From positions 868,001 through 932,000 of the forward strand of contig NZ_JAUSQK010000001.1 of NCBI RefSeq assembly GCF_030811115.1: DNA of 64,000 bases, in the 5' to 3' direction. The notes under the pieces were generated by a model. It was not told the DNA's origin. It did not search any database and worked only from the letters and a program-made list of their open reading frames with translations. Shown here piece by piece: positions 1 through 8,031 of this stretch. Made by a program: the position numbers and the translations under genes. Numbering within the stretch: position 1 is the stretch's first letter; every line of letters begins with the position of its first letter. The stretch is from Olsenella profusa DSM 13989 (GTDB taxonomy: Bacteria; Actinomycetota; Coriobacteriia; Coriobacteriales; Atopobiaceae).

Positions 1-1
1 C

Positions 2-160
2 GTCATAGGCGGCACCTCGCTGGTGGTCTATCCGGCCGCCGGGCTTGTGAGCTACTTCTCGGGGAACGACCTCGTCATCTGCAACCAGGAGCCCACGCCC
101 GAGGACGCCCGGGCCGACCTCGTGTGCGCCTGCGACATCGCCAGGGCGTTTGATTGGTAG
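2..160 (+). CDS. NAD-dependent protein deacylase (sirtuin), C-terminal fragment
   Basis: The window opens inside a reading frame that ends at TAG 158-160. The 52 visible residues begin VIGGTSLVVYPAAGLVSYF and include an LVICNQEPTPEDARAD-type segment. This matches the last Rossmann strand of Sir2-family deacylases (CobB type), where the V-x-G-T-S-x-x-V-x-P motif binds the NAD ribose and the N-x-E-P/x-T segment follows. Sirtuins remove acetyl or acyl groups from lysines using NAD. The catalytic His and zinc cysteines lie upstream of the window and cannot be checked. Family assignment is good; the exact substrate class is unknown. Confidence 0.8.
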   Translation, partial: VIGGTSLVVYPAAGLVSYFSGNDLVICNQEPTPEDARADLVCACDIARAFDW

Positions 161-184
161 CGGGGCCTCGCGTGGCGGTACAAT
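154..184 (+). promoter_or_regulatory. possible folE promoter
   Basis: TTGGTA at 154-159 and TACAAT at 179-184 are separated by 19 bp, slightly long for a sigma-70/SigA promoter. The -35 overlaps the end of the sirtuin gene. The -10 is good and an almost identical TACAAT precedes folP, but the spacing makes this tentative. Confidence 0.3.
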
Positions 185-238
185 CTCGCAGCGGGATGCG
201 AACGGTCGTCCATGCCATCGCGGCGGGAGAGGGTCAGC

Positions 239-826
239 ATGACGGAACGGGCTCACATGGATCGTGCGAGGATCGAGCGGGGCGTGCGCCTCATGCTGGA
301 GGGCATGGGCGAGGATCCCGAGCGCGAGGGCCTGCTCGAGACGCCCGCCCGGGTGGCGCGCGCCCTCGAGGAGAGCTGTGCGGGCCTCCATCAGGATCCC
401 GCCCCCCTCTTCGAGAAGTCCTTTGACGCCCATTGCCACGAGATGGTCATCGTGCGCGACATCCCGTTCTATTCCCTGTGCGAGCATCACCTGCTGCCCT
501 TCTTTGGCATGGCGCACGTGGCCTATCTGCCGGGCAGGGACGGCCGCGTCTGTGGCATCTCCAAGCTTGCCCGCGTGGTCGATGTGTACGCCAAGCGCCC
601 CCAGATCCAAGAGCAGCTCACGCGCCAGGTGGCGGACGCCATCATGGAGGGGGTCGATGCGCTGGGCGTGCTCGTGGTGATGGAGGCCGAGCACCTCTGC
701 ATGACCATGCGCGGTGTGCGCAAGCCTGGCTCCAAGACCACCACCTCTGCCGTGCGCGGCGCCTTCGAGCACCATGGTGCCACGCGTGACGAGGCCATGA
801 GCCTCATCATGCGGGGGAGCCGCTGA
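239..826 (+). CDS. folE: GTP cyclohydrolase I
   Basis: Converts GTP to dihydroneopterin triphosphate, the first step of folate (tetrahydropterin) synthesis; a cytosolic homodecamer. The 195-residue protein carries the family signatures: the zinc/active-site segment [10 protein letters not shown], the following [19 protein letters not shown] helix, and the second zinc cysteine in EAEHLCM, followed by the substrate-binding [10 protein letters not shown]-type loop. The ATG at 239 is preferred over the in-frame ATG at 212 because a GGGAGAGGG ribosome-binding site lies about 7 bases upstream of it and the family begins near MTERAHMDR. It is followed on the same strand by the folP-folK fusion, so two or three folate steps are clustered. 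Confidence 0.96.
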   Translation: MTERAHMDRARIERGVRLMLEGMGEDPEREGLLETPARVARALEESCAGLHQDPAPLFEKSFDAHCHEMVIVRDIPFYSLCEHHLLPFFGMAHVAYLPGRDGRVCGISKLARVVDVYAKRPQIQEQLTRQVADAIMEGVDALGVLVVMEAEHLCMTMRGVRKPGSKTTTSAVRGAFEHHGATRDEAMSLIMRGSR

Positions 827-904
827 CGCGGTAGGGGGGTGGTGGCTCGGCACGGGCGCTTCGTATCCTCGCAGCATAGCGGCTGCGCTACTTTGGCAGC
901 TCCC

Positions 905-934
905 TTGCCCCCGTGGCGAGCGGGGGACTACAAT
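905..934 (+). promoter_or_regulatory. probable folP-folK promoter
   Basis: TTGCCC (905-910) and TACAAT (929-934) are 18 bp apart and lie 49 bases before the chosen start at 983. The good -10 and acceptable -35 suggest the fusion gene has its own promoter despite lying downstream of folE. Confidence 0.45.
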
Positions 935-982
935 CAGAGGGCATATGGCCAAGGACGGCCCGCTTCTGGGAGGTACGAGCGC

Positions 983-2422
983 ATGCTACGAGAGGACTAC
1001 TCAACTTGGCGCTGTGGCAGGCACGAGCTGTCGCTCACGCGTCCGCGCGTCATGGGCATCCTTAACGTCACGCCCGACTCCTTCTCCGATGGGGGAGACA
1101 ACTTCGACACGACGCAGGCCATCGCCCGGGCACTCCAGATGCTGGACGAGGGAGCCGACATCATCGATGTGGGTGGCGAGTCCACGAGGCCGGGGCACAC
1201 GCCCCTCGCCGCGGAGGAGGAGGGCGAGCGCGTCGTTCCCGTCATCCGCGGCATCCTCGCGGCGGCGCCGTCGGCGATCGTCTCGATTGATACGCGCCAC
1301 CCCGCCGTTGCCAAGATGGCCGTTCGCCTGGGTGTCTCCATCATCAATGACGTCTCCGGCTTTACGGACCCTGCCATGATCCAGGTGGCCGCCGAATCCT
1401 CATGCGGCTGCATCATCATGCACTGGAACAAGCTGAGCGGCGTCAGCAGCCGCCGTTCCGTCACGCTCGACTCCGCGCGCCCCGGCAGGCCCCCGCAGCA
1501 GCGCCAGATCCCCACCAGCACCAGGCGCTTCACGCTGCCCGAGGAGGCGCCGCTCATGCGCGAGATCATGGGCTTCTTGGGTGACCAGGCGCGCCTGGTC
1601 ATGCGTGCGGGCGTCAGCCACGGCCGCATCTGCATCGACCCGGGCCCGGGCTTCGACAAGAACGCCGACGAGGACATCGTCATCCAGCGCGCCACGCACA
1701 AGCTTGCCTCCATGGGCTATCCCGTGGTGACGGCGGTGTCGCGCAAGCGCTTCGTGGGCTCGGTCTCCGGCGTGATCGATCCCGATGGGCGTGACGCCGC
1801 CAGTGTCGGCATGGCGCTCTCCGCCATCGAGCACGGCGCGCGCATCGTGCGCGTGCACGACGTGGCTGGTACCGCCCAGGCGCTCAACGGCTACTGGGCC
1901 GTCTCGAAGTCCGACTCGCGTCAGGGGTTCGTCTCGCTCGGCTCGAACCTCGGCGACCGCATGGCCAACCTCACGCGGGCGGTCAAGCTCATCAACCAGA
2001 TTCCGCTCACGTGCGTCGTGCAGGTGAGTCGTGCCTATGAGACCGAGCCCGCCTACGGCATCGCGACGCCCGTGGCCAATGCCGTGGCCGAGATACGCAG
2101 CGAGCTGCACCCCGTCGTGCTCATTGACGCGCTGCTCAACGTCGAGGATCAGCTCAAGCGCATACGCGATCCCAAGCAGCCGGGGCATGGCCCGCGCACC
2201 ATCGATTGCGACCTCGTCTTCGTGGAGGGCGAGGAGCATGCCGGCGGCAAGCTCACGCTGCCCCACCCGCACCTGGGCGAGCGCGACTATGTGCTCGTCC
2301 CCATGGAGGACCTCCTGCACGACCCCGTCCGCTTCCTCATGCATGCGGGCGTGCCCGTGTATGCGCCCGAGGAGCGCGTGGGCCATGTGACCGCCGAGCT
2401 TGGCGTGCTCGACTGGCAGTAG
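983..2422 (+). CDS. Bifunctional dihydropteroate synthase / HPPK
   Basis: A 479-residue fusion of two folate enzymes. Residues about 15-310 are dihydropteroate synthase (MGILNVTPDSFSDGG near the start, GADIIDVGGESTRPG, SIDTRHP, INDVSGF, IDPGPGFDKN, and VSRKRFVG), which joins the pterin to p-aminobenzoate. Residues about 322-479 are 6-hydroxymethyl-dihydropterin pyrophosphokinase (FVSLGSNLGDRMANL at its start, ETEPAYG, GPRTIDCDLVF, LPHPHLGERDYVL), which makes the activated pterin. The ATG at 983 has a GGGAGG site 10 bases upstream; the upstream in-frame codons back to 839 look non-coding. The synthase part has a long low-complexity insert after its IIMHWNK motif. No folB is visible between folE and this gene. 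An adjacent downstream gene follows 17 bases later. Confidence 0.94.
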   Translation: MLREDYSTWRCGRHELSLTRPRVMGILNVTPDSFSDGGDNFDTTQAIARALQMLDEGADIIDVGGESTRPGHTPLAAEEEGERVVPVIRGILAAAPSAIVSIDTRHPAVAKMAVRLGVSIINDVSGFTDPAMIQVAAESSCGCIIMHWNKLSGVSSRRSVTLDSARPGRPPQQRQIPTSTRRFTLPEEAPLMREIMGFLGDQARLVMRAGVSHGRICIDPGPGFDKNADEDIVIQRATHKLASMGYPVVTAVSRKRFVGSVSGVIDPDGRDAASVGMALSAIEHGARIVRVHDVAGTAQALNGYWAVSKSDSRQGFVSLGSNLGDRMANLTRAVKLINQIPLTCVVQVSRAYETEPAYGIATPVANAVAEIRSELHPVVLIDALLNVEDQLKRIRDPKQPGHGPRTIDCDLVFVEGEEHAGGKLTLPHPHLGERDYVLVPMEDLLHDPVRFLMHAGVPVYAPEERVGHVTAELGVLDWQ

Positions 2423-2439
2423 GCGTAGGCGACGTGCCC

Positions 2440-2994
2440 ATGCCCGAGCAGCCGCACACCCTCGTCGTACGCCCCCAGATCCCCATGGCCCTGCTGGTGG
2501 GCGTCCCGTGGTGCGCCGCCCTGGGCGTGGTGGATGCCCTGAGGGCGACGGGTGCCACGGACGTGGGCATCGCCTGGCCGCATGACGTCGTGGTGGGTGG
2601 TGCGCCCGCGCTCTCGCTCGCGGCGCGGGGCGGCTATGACGATAGGGGCATGTTCGTGCGCCTCGCGCTTGCGGCCGCAGGCGATGTTCCGCGGCCCAGC
2701 CGATCCCTGCTCGGACGGGTCGACCGGGCGATTGCCGCGCGGCTGGGCGTGTGGGAGCGGGGCGTGGCCGCCCATGGCCCGCAGGCGGGACCCCTTGCCC
2801 CGTTCCTGTCCGAGTACTTCGACCTCGTGCACCTCATGGGACGCCCCGTGGAGGTCGTCCATCCCAACGGCCGCGTCTTCGACCGTGGCACGCTGGCGGG
2901 CATCGACGCATGGGGGCGTGCCGCCATCAGGCGCCCCGATGGCTCCGAGCTGGAGGTGGCGCCCGAGCAGGCGCGTCTGCGGGCTGTCCGCTAG
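2440..2994 (+). CDS. Degenerate biotin-ligase (BirA)-like protein
   Basis: A 184-residue protein that I read as a reduced biotin/lipoate protein-ligase-like domain. Two pieces of the biotin ligase fold are recognisable: GIAWPHDVVV near residue 43, resembling the KWPNDV motif, and a C-terminal barrel segment GTLAGIDAWGRAAIR followed by a VAPEQARLR end, resembling the usual G-x-L-x-G-I-D ... GEV-x-x-LR end. The ATP/biotin-binding GRGRRGR loop is not visible, so ligase activity is doubtful. It starts 17 bases after folP-folK, suggesting an operon. GTG at 2434 is an alternative start; the AGG at 2427 is better spaced for ATG 2440. The functional assignment is inference. Confidence 0.6.
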   Translation: MPEQPHTLVVRPQIPMALLVGVPWCAALGVVDALRATGATDVGIAWPHDVVVGGAPALSLAARGGYDDRGMFVRLALAAAGDVPRPSRSLLGRVDRAIAARLGVWERGVAAHGPQAGPLAPFLSEYFDLVHLMGRPVEVVHPNGRVFDRGTLAGIDAWGRAAIRRPDGSELEVAPEQARLRAVR

Positions 2995-3015
2995 CGGCCT
3001 CGCTCGCTGCTTCCC

Positions 3016-3190
3016 GCCCCTCCTCCGTTCGTGCGAGGTCCTATGTCGGTCATGGTAGGTCCCACGCTGACCGTGCTAGGTTTCATGTTGATCGTGCGAG
3101 GTTTTTCGGCCGATTCTGTCTCGCGTGCTGACTCTAGTCCGCACGCGAGACGTTTTGGGCAAGAAAACCTCGCACGAACGGAGGAGGGGC
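3016..3190. repeat. Nested inverted-repeat element with 21-bp degenerate tandem units
   Basis: Between the converging genes ending at 2994 and 3219. A perfect 24-bp inverted repeat (3016-3039 against 3167-3190) encloses a second perfect 11-bp one (3118-3128 against 3141-3151). The left half also contains four 21-bp imperfect direct units from 3026 to 3109, each carrying a C/G-GT-G/C-NTAGGT or TGCGAGGT core. The last unit pairs with the right arm too, giving a compact palindrome at 3092-3177. It could fold into a long hairpin and act as a bidirectional terminator, or be a palindromic mobile repeat. No protein-like reading frame is convincing. Confidence 0.85.
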
Positions 3191-3218
3191 GTGAGCGGAG
3201 GGAGAGAGGGGAGGGCAG

Positions 3219-4031
3219 CTAGCCCCGCCTCCCCTGGCGCTTCGTGGCACGGTGCTGCCATATGTGTCGGATGCCGCGGATCGTGAGGTCGGGGTCGATG
3301 GCGTCAAAGAGGTCCGTCGCCTTGGCGATCTCCTCGGCAAGCCCGCCCGTGCCCACCACACGGCACGCCCCCAGGGTGGGATCCTCGTCGCGCAGCTCGT
3401 GCCGGATGCGCGCCACCAGGCCTTCCGCCTGGGCGGCGGCGCCGATGACGATTCCCGACTGCACCGCCTCCTCGGTCGTGGTGCCAAGCGCGTGCTCGGG
3501 AGCCACGAGGCTCACGCTCGACAGCCTTGCCGCGCGCGAGAAGAGCGCCCCCGCCGAGAGCATGAGTCCCGGCATGATGGCGCCACCACGAAAGCGGCCC
3601 CTCCCATCGACCACGTCGATGTTGGTAGCCGTGCCAAAGTCCACCACGATGACGGGGGAGCCATACGTCGCGCGTGCCGCCACGGCATTGGCGATGCGAT
3701 CCGCCCCCACCTGGCGCGGGTCGGGCATGGCGATCGCGATGCCGCAATCGCGCGTCGCATCCACCACCAGCACGTCCCCCTTGTTGAGGATGCGCGTCAT
3801 CATGTCCGTCCACTCGCGCGTGAGCAGGGGCACCACGCTGGCGATGGCCACGTCGGTGACGTCGCCCAGGTCGAGCCCCAGCATCAGAAAGTAGCCAAAG
3901 AGGCGCTCGTGCAGCTCGTCGGCCGTGTCCGTCTTCCTCGAGGCCATGCGCCACTGGCGACGGCACGCGCCATCCGCAGCGAACAGTCCCAGCGTCGTCT
4001 GCGTGTTGCCAACGTCCACGGAAAGAAGCAC
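3219..4031 (-). CDS. coaX: Type III pantothenate kinase
   Basis: Phosphorylates pantothenate with ATP, the committed step of coenzyme A synthesis. The 270-residue protein belongs to the ASKHA fold and shows the P-loop-like N-terminus LLSVDVGNTQTTLGLF, the DPRQVGADRIANAVAA segment, the catalytic/metal site VDFGTATNIDVVD, and the GGAIMPGLMLS loop, all typical of CoaX. I chose the GTG at 4031-4029 because a GGGGAGG site sits about 6 bases before it and the family starts directly with this strand; the upstream ATG codons at 4076 and 4067 would add an unconserved leader. It stands alone on the minus strand and converges with the biotin-ligase-like gene. Confidence 0.94.
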   Translation of the reverse strand: MLLSVDVGNTQTTLGLFAADGACRRQWRMASRKTDTADELHERLFGYFLMLGLDLGDVTDVAIASVVPLLTREWTDMMTRILNKGDVLVVDATRDCGIAIAMPDPRQVGADRIANAVAARATYGSPVIVVDFGTATNIDVVDGRGRFRGGAIMPGLMLSAGALFSRAARLSSVSLVAPEHALGTTTEEAVQSGIVIGAAAQAEGLVARIRHELRDEDPTLGACRVVGTGGLAEEIAKATDLFDAIDPDLTIRGIRHIWQHRATKRQGRRG

Positions 4032-4212
4032 GGCGTCCTCCCCTCTCTGGTAGGCACTGCCTGCCATCAGATGCATCCATTCTCCATATTATGGGTCCAG
4101 AGGACCAGGCGCGTGGCTGGCATTCTGCTACACTACTGCAGTTCGTCGTCTCGGGAGGCCGAGACATTCCTCGCCTGGTCGGAAACCAGGCCCAACGAAG
4201 GAGCCCTGAACC

Positions 4213-4659
4213 ATGAAGCAAGGAATACATCCCGAGTACGTTGAGTGCACCGTACGGTGCACCTGCGGAAACACCTGGAAGACCCGCTCCACCAAGAGCG
4301 AGATGACCGTCGACCTGTGCGACAAGTGCCACCCCTTCTATACCGGCCAGCAGAAGCTCGTTGACACCGGCGGCCGCGTCCAGCGCTTCTCCGACAAGTT
4401 TGGTGGTGCCGCTGCTGCCCAGCTCAAGAGGGCCGAGGAGGCCAAGGCCGCCAAGGCCGCCAGGGCGGCCGAGGAGGCCGCCGCCAAGAAGGCCGCCAAG
4501 GAGGCAAAGGCCGCCGAGAAGGCCCGGCGTGCCGCCGAGTACGCCAAGAGGTCCGAGGCCAAGGCGGTCAAGCAGGCCGAGCAGGCTGCCGCCGAGGCCC
4601 AAGCTGCCGCCGAGACCGTCGAGACCGCTGCCGACACGGAGGCTCCCGCGGCCGAGTAG
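4213..4659 (+). CDS. rpmE: 50S ribosomal protein L31 with long Ala/Lys/Glu tail
   Basis: The first ~70 of 148 residues are a standard zinc-type L31, a small protein at the central protuberance bridging the subunits: MKQGIHPEY start, zinc-ligand cysteines at 16, 18, 36 and 39 in RCTCGNTW and [11 protein letters not shown]. From about residue 73 the protein continues with a ~75-residue alanine-, lysine- and glutamate-rich segment likely to be a single long helix or disordered tail, so the protein is about twice the usual 65-85 residues. The AAGGAG ribosome-binding site is optimally spaced. The four cysteines indicate the zinc-containing paralogue rather than the zinc-independent starvation form. 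Confidence 0.95.
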   Translation: MKQGIHPEYVECTVRCTCGNTWKTRSTKSEMTVDLCDKCHPFYTGQQKLVDTGGRVQRFSDKFGGAAAAQLKRAEEAKAAKAARAAEEAAAKKAAKEAKAAEKARRAAEYAKRSEAKAVKQAEQAAAEAQAAAETVETAADTEAPAAE

Positions 4660-4694
4660 CGCGCACGAGAGATACGGCATGCCAGGCTGTATGT

Positions 4695-4730
4695 GGAGGC
4701 CGGCCCCTGGTGGGTCGGCCTCCTTCGTTC
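4695..4730 (+). terminator. rpmE terminator
   Basis: A 12-bp stem (GGAGGCCGGCCC against GGGTCGGCCTCC, one G.U pair) with a 5-base loop lies 36 bases after the rpmE stop and is followed by a short T-rich stretch. Good geometry, weak T-tract. Confidence 0.7.
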
Positions 4731-4833
4731 CTTATGTCGTCGGTGTGGCGATGGGGCGGCGTCCTCGTTGACGCCTTCTCATGTCGAGGGGACGGCCCAG
4801 GCTCCTCCCGATCCGTATCGGGTCCGTCCCCCC

Positions 4834-5934
4834 TTACCCCAGCTCCACCCTGTGCCGGGCATATGCCGGGAAGCCCGGCAGGCAGAAGCGCACGATACCG
4901 CGGGCGGGGCTCTCCACCACCCCCGCCTCCTGGAGCCTGCTGCGATAGGTGGAGGCATAGCGGCTCGTGACGCCCATGCGCTGGGCGATGTCGGAAAGGC
5001 GGCTCTCCACCTTGTCCTGCAGCATGGCATTGACGAAGCTCACGTCCATGGGCGAGAGCTCACGGTAGCTTGGCGCCAGGACGTGCTCCTCGAAGTCCCT
5101 CCGCGCGTTGTCGACCCCTGCCCGGGCGTCGTCGGGGCCGACGCGCTCCTTGTCCTGCGCCGCCTGCCAGCTCCTGAACCCCACGAGTTGCAGCATGTAG
5201 GGGAAGCCCTCCGTCGCCGTGGTGCAGGCGTCCAACGCCTCGGCGTCCAGCGACTTGCTGGTGAGCGCCATGGTCCGCCTGAAGGCGTCGGCCACGTCCG
5301 CATCCGATACCCTACCAAGCGTGTGACGCTGGGCCCTCCTCAGGAACGAGACGCTCCTGTTCGAGAGGAGGGCGCCCACGTGGGACGGGAGTCCCGCCAT
5401 GACCAGCGCGACCTTCCTGTCCTCCCGGACGAGGTGCTGGTACATCGAGGCGAGGGTGATCAGCTCGTCGAGGCTCGCATCGACCTCGTCGACGGTGAGG
5501 AGCAGCCCGGTGCCATGCTCTGCCAGCTGGTCGAGCAGGGCGCCCATGCGCGTGCGCCAGTTGCCCCGCCGCTCGGCACCATACTCCCAGCCTGCGCTCA
5601 GGGGCCCCACGCCGACGTTGGTGATCCGGACGCCACCGTGGGGGTCTACGAGGTGGGAGGCCTTGCGGAGCGTCTGCTCGAAGAGGTCCTCGAGCAGCCC
5701 GGGGATGGCGGAGCTGCTTACGGCGATCCAGCCGCACGCCTCCGCATCCTCCGCTATGCGCGAGAGGCAGACGGTCTTGCCGGTGCCACGCGGGCCGACG
5801 AGGATGCTGGAGAGGTTGGGGTCGCCCGTGCCCTGCACGAGGGCCTCGCGCATCTCGTGGAGCAGCTCGTCTCGGCCGGCCAGGATGGCGGGGGTCGTTC
5901 CAAAGGCGGGTGTGAAGGGGTTTCTCTCGGTCAT
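4834..5934 (-). CDS. AAA/Orc1-like ATP-binding protein
   Basis: A 366-residue P-loop ATPase with an N-terminal NPFTPAFG...LAGRDELL segment, Walker A GPRGTGKT at 47-54, Walker B-like LLLTVDEVD, and a C-terminal winged-helix region (about residues 290-360: LSDIAQRMGVTSRYASTYRSR). This architecture matches the bacterial Orc1/Cdc6-like AAA ATPases that are common as single genes in actinobacterial genomes and whose biological role is not settled. The ATG at 5934 is chosen because conserved sequence begins there; the open frame upstream runs through a tandem repeat. The gene is alone on the minus strand with a strong promoter about 150 bases upstream, so it has a long structured leader. Confidence 0.8.
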   Translation of the reverse strand: MTERNPFTPAFGTTPAILAGRDELLHEMREALVQGTGDPNLSSILVGPRGTGKTVCLSRIAEDAEACGWIAVSSSAIPGLLEDLFEQTLRKASHLVDPHGGVRITNVGVGPLSAGWEYGAERRGNWRTRMGALLDQLAEHGTGLLLTVDEVDASLDELITLASMYQHLVREDRKVALVMAGLPSHVGALLSNRSVSFLRRAQRHTLGRVSDADVADAFRRTMALTSKSLDAEALDACTTATEGFPYMLQLVGFRSWQAAQDKERVGPDDARAGVDNARRDFEEHVLAPSYRELSPMDVSFVNAMLQDKVESRLSDIAQRMGVTSRYASTYRSRLQEAGVVESPARGIVRFCLPGFPAYARHRVELG

Positions 5935-5940
5935 CGTTTG

Positions 5941-6000
5941 CCTTCTTTGCCTATTTTTGCCTTCTTTGCCTATTTTTGCCCCTTTTGCCCTGTGGGGCAA
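5941..6000 (-). repeat. Two 19-bp tandem repeats plus hairpin in the leader of the ATPase gene
   Basis: Positions 5941-5959 and 5960-5978 are two exact copies of a 19-bp unit; read on the minus strand each contains GGCAAAAATAG and GGCAAAGAA. Immediately upstream in the transcript is a perfect TTGCCC-4 bases-GGGCAA hairpin (5985-6000). The array ends seven bases before the start codon, so the repeats form the immediate 5' leader of the minus-strand ATPase. Confidence 0.85.
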
Positions 6001-6085
6001 GAGGTCTGGTGATACGGGAATGTCCATGGGCGGAGCTGGGGCCTGTGGGTGCCCCTTGATGGATGCGGCCTCTGTGACCTGGGCA

Positions 6086-6114
6086 TTCTTAAGGCCGATT
6101 CTACCAAATGTCAA
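6086..6114 (-). promoter_or_regulatory. Promoter of the minus-strand AAA ATPase gene
   Basis: Read on the minus strand, TTGACA (6114-6109) and TAAGAA (6091-6086) are separated by exactly 17 bp, a near-consensus housekeeping promoter. Transcription would start near 6079, leaving a leader of about 145 bases that includes the tandem repeat and hairpin. Confidence 0.7.
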
Positions 6115-6422
6115 CCATGGGCCATGAGGCGCCGGTCACGGCATCGGGCTGTGCGGAGATGCTTGGGTGCAGCCCGGGGTGCGGCTCCTGCCACGCCCCA
6201 TACGAAACCATCCATCCACCGAAGGAATGCAAGTGGATGTTCGTGGTAGGAACCAGGCCCCCACCCCCATGGTGCGGCGCGAGGCATGATGGCGCCTCGC
6301 GCCCAGGGGTTCGCCCGTCTTCCACACGTCAGCCGGTATCTCCGTGCGTTTCATCCCCGCGCGCTTGGGGTAGTCTTCCAACGTGAGCATGCCGCCCGCC
6401 CTCCGCCTCGAAAGGACTTCTG
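6115..6422 (+). other. Intergenic region with two hairpins upstream of the FAD oxidoreductase
   Basis: No convincing gene. Two inverted repeats stand out: CATCCAC...GTGGATG around 6211-6237, and a perfect 10-bp stem GGCGCGAGGC (6276-6285) against GCCTCGCGCC (6294-6303) with an 8-base loop. A weak promoter-like pair, TTTCAT (6349-6354) and TAGTCT (6371-6376), precedes the gene at 6423. I looked for known riboswitch cores and recognised none. Confidence 0.5.
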
Positions 6423-7886
6423 ATGCCTGACACACCCCTGAGGGCTGCCCCCGAGGCAGCCCCCGAGCTCCCCGGGACCCTCAGGACGGACATCCTCATC
6501 ATAGGAGCCGGACCAGCAGGCATCTTCTGCGCACTTGGCCTCATCGAGCGCGGCGACGCGCGGCACATCACCATGGTCGAGAAGGGGCTTCCCATAGAGC
6601 GGCGCAGCTGTCCCAAGGAGCGGACGAGCCAGTGCGTGCACTGCGAGCCCTGCCGCATCACGACGGGCTTCTCGGGTGCGGGTGCCTTCTCCGATGGCAA
6701 GCTCTCGCTCTCGCACGAGGTGGGTGGCGACCTGCCCGAGCTCATCGGCGCCGACCGTGTGCAGGGGACCATCAGTCGCGTCGACCAGATGTACCTCTCG
6801 TATGGTGCGGACCCACGCGTGGAGGGCGTGGGCAACACGCAGGAGGTGGCCGAGATCCGCCGCCGTGCCATCAAGGCGGGCCTCAAGCTCGTCGACTGCC
6901 CCATCCGCCATCTGGGGACGGAGAGGGCCCAGGAGATCTACGCACGCATCGAGCATCGTCTCGAGGAGGCGGGCGTCACCCTGCTCTTTGGGAACGAGTG
7001 CTCCGAGGTGCTCGTCGGGGACGGCTGCTGCACGGGCGCCATCATCCATCCCATCAATGCCGCGCCGGGCGAGCGCACCTGTCGCGTCACCGCCGCCGAG
7101 ACCATCGTGGCCACGGGCCGCCGTGGTGCGGACTGGTTCGATCGGATGTGCCTGGAGCATGGCATCGGGCACCATGCGGGGCCATGCGACATCGGTGTGC
7201 GCGTCGAGGTGCGCAACGAGGTCATGGAGGACGTCAACAACGTGCTCTACGAGTCGAAGCTCGTGGGCTATCCCGATCCCTTCCGCAACAAGGTGCGCAC
7301 GTTCTGCCAGAACCCCGGTGGCTTCGTGAGCCAGGAGAACTACGACGGCGGCCTCGCCGTGGTCAACGGGCACAGCTACAAGGAGCGTAAGAGCGACAAC
7401 ACCAACCTTGCGGTGCTGGTCTCGTTCAACTTCCGCGAACCGTTCCACGAACCGATAGCCTATGCCCAGCATGTGGGCCGCCTGTGCAACATGCTTGGCG
7501 CCGGGCACATCCTCGTGCAGCGCTTCGGCGACATCCTGGATGGGAAGCGCACCTGGCCCGCGGAGCTGTGTCGCTCCAACGTGGTGCCCACGCTGCCCGA
7601 TTCCGAGGCGGGCGACATCACCTCCGCCATGCCGCACCGTGCGATGATCGAGATCGTCGAGTTCATACGGGCCGTGGACCAGGTGGTGCCGGGCTTTGCC
7701 GCCGACGAGACCCTGCTCTATGCGCCGGAGCTCAAGTTCTACAGCAACCGGGTGGGCATGGACGGGCACTTTGACACCAACGTGGCCCACCTGCACTGCC
7801 TGGGCGACTCGAGCGGCTGGACGCGCGGGCTCATGATGAGTTCCGTGATGGGGCTGCTCATGGGCGAGGAGCTGGCCGCACGCTGA
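6423..7886 (+). CDS. FAD-dependent oxidoreductase of the COG2509 type
   Basis: A 487-residue predicted flavoprotein. Residues 23-45 form a dinucleotide-binding Rossmann unit (ILIIGAGPAGIFCALGL, glycines at 28-33). It is followed by a cysteine-rich CPKERTSQCVHCEPCRI segment and a FSGAGAFSDGKLSLS motif characteristic of the uncharacterised NAD(P)/FAD oxidoreductase family COG2509. The C-terminal LHCLGDSSGWTRGLMMSSVMG is the second FAD-contacting motif. Members are single-domain cytosolic flavoproteins whose substrate is unknown; the cysteine cluster C-x-n-C-x2-C-x2-C could hold a metal or redox centre. The gene is alone, with prfA downstream after a terminator-like hairpin. Confidence 0.8.
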   Translation: MPDTPLRAAPEAAPELPGTLRTDILIIGAGPAGIFCALGLIERGDARHITMVEKGLPIERRSCPKERTSQCVHCEPCRITTGFSGAGAFSDGKLSLSHEVGGDLPELIGADRVQGTISRVDQMYLSYGADPRVEGVGNTQEVAEIRRRAIKAGLKLVDCPIRHLGTERAQEIYARIEHRLEEAGVTLLFGNECSEVLVGDGCCTGAIIHPINAAPGERTCRVTAAETIVATGRRGADWFDRMCLEHGIGHHAGPCDIGVRVEVRNEVMEDVNNVLYESKLVGYPDPFRNKVRTFCQNPGGFVSQENYDGGLAVVNGHSYKERKSDNTNLAVLVSFNFREPFHEPIAYAQHVGRLCNMLGAGHILVQRFGDILDGKRTWPAELCRSNVVPTLPDSEAGDITSAMPHRAMIEIVEFIRAVDQVVPGFAADETLLYAPELKFYSNRVGMDGHFDTNVAHLHCLGDSSGWTRGLMMSSVMGLLMGEELAAR

Positions 7887-7974
7887 CGTCCCCACGCGCC
7901 CTGCAGAATGAATGGAAGCGGCTGTGGGGTGGTATCCTCACTACGCCGAACAAACCGCCACGTCACCATGAGAC

Positions 7975-8002
7975 GCCCCTCCGACAGCCCTGCCGGAGGG
8001 GC
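7975..8002 (+). terminator. Hairpin between the oxidoreductase gene and prfA
   Basis: A perfect 9-bp GC stem (7975-7983 with 7994-8002, GCCCCTCCG/CGGAGGGGC) 90 bases after the upstream stop. There is no T-tract, so it may be a factor-dependent or weak terminator, or an element in the prfA leader. Confidence 0.45.
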
Positions 8003-8031
8003 CGTGCCGGGGCATGAGGGAAAGATGCGCC

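Noticed and set aside
3031-3222. 63-residue frame within the palindromic repeat
   Set aside because: Its sequence is explained by the 21-bp repeat (a multiple of three); there is no ribosome-binding site or conserved feature.
6115-6422. Possible riboswitch upstream of the FAD oxidoreductase
   Set aside because: Two hairpins are present but no cobalamin, FMN, SAM or TPP core could be matched by eye.
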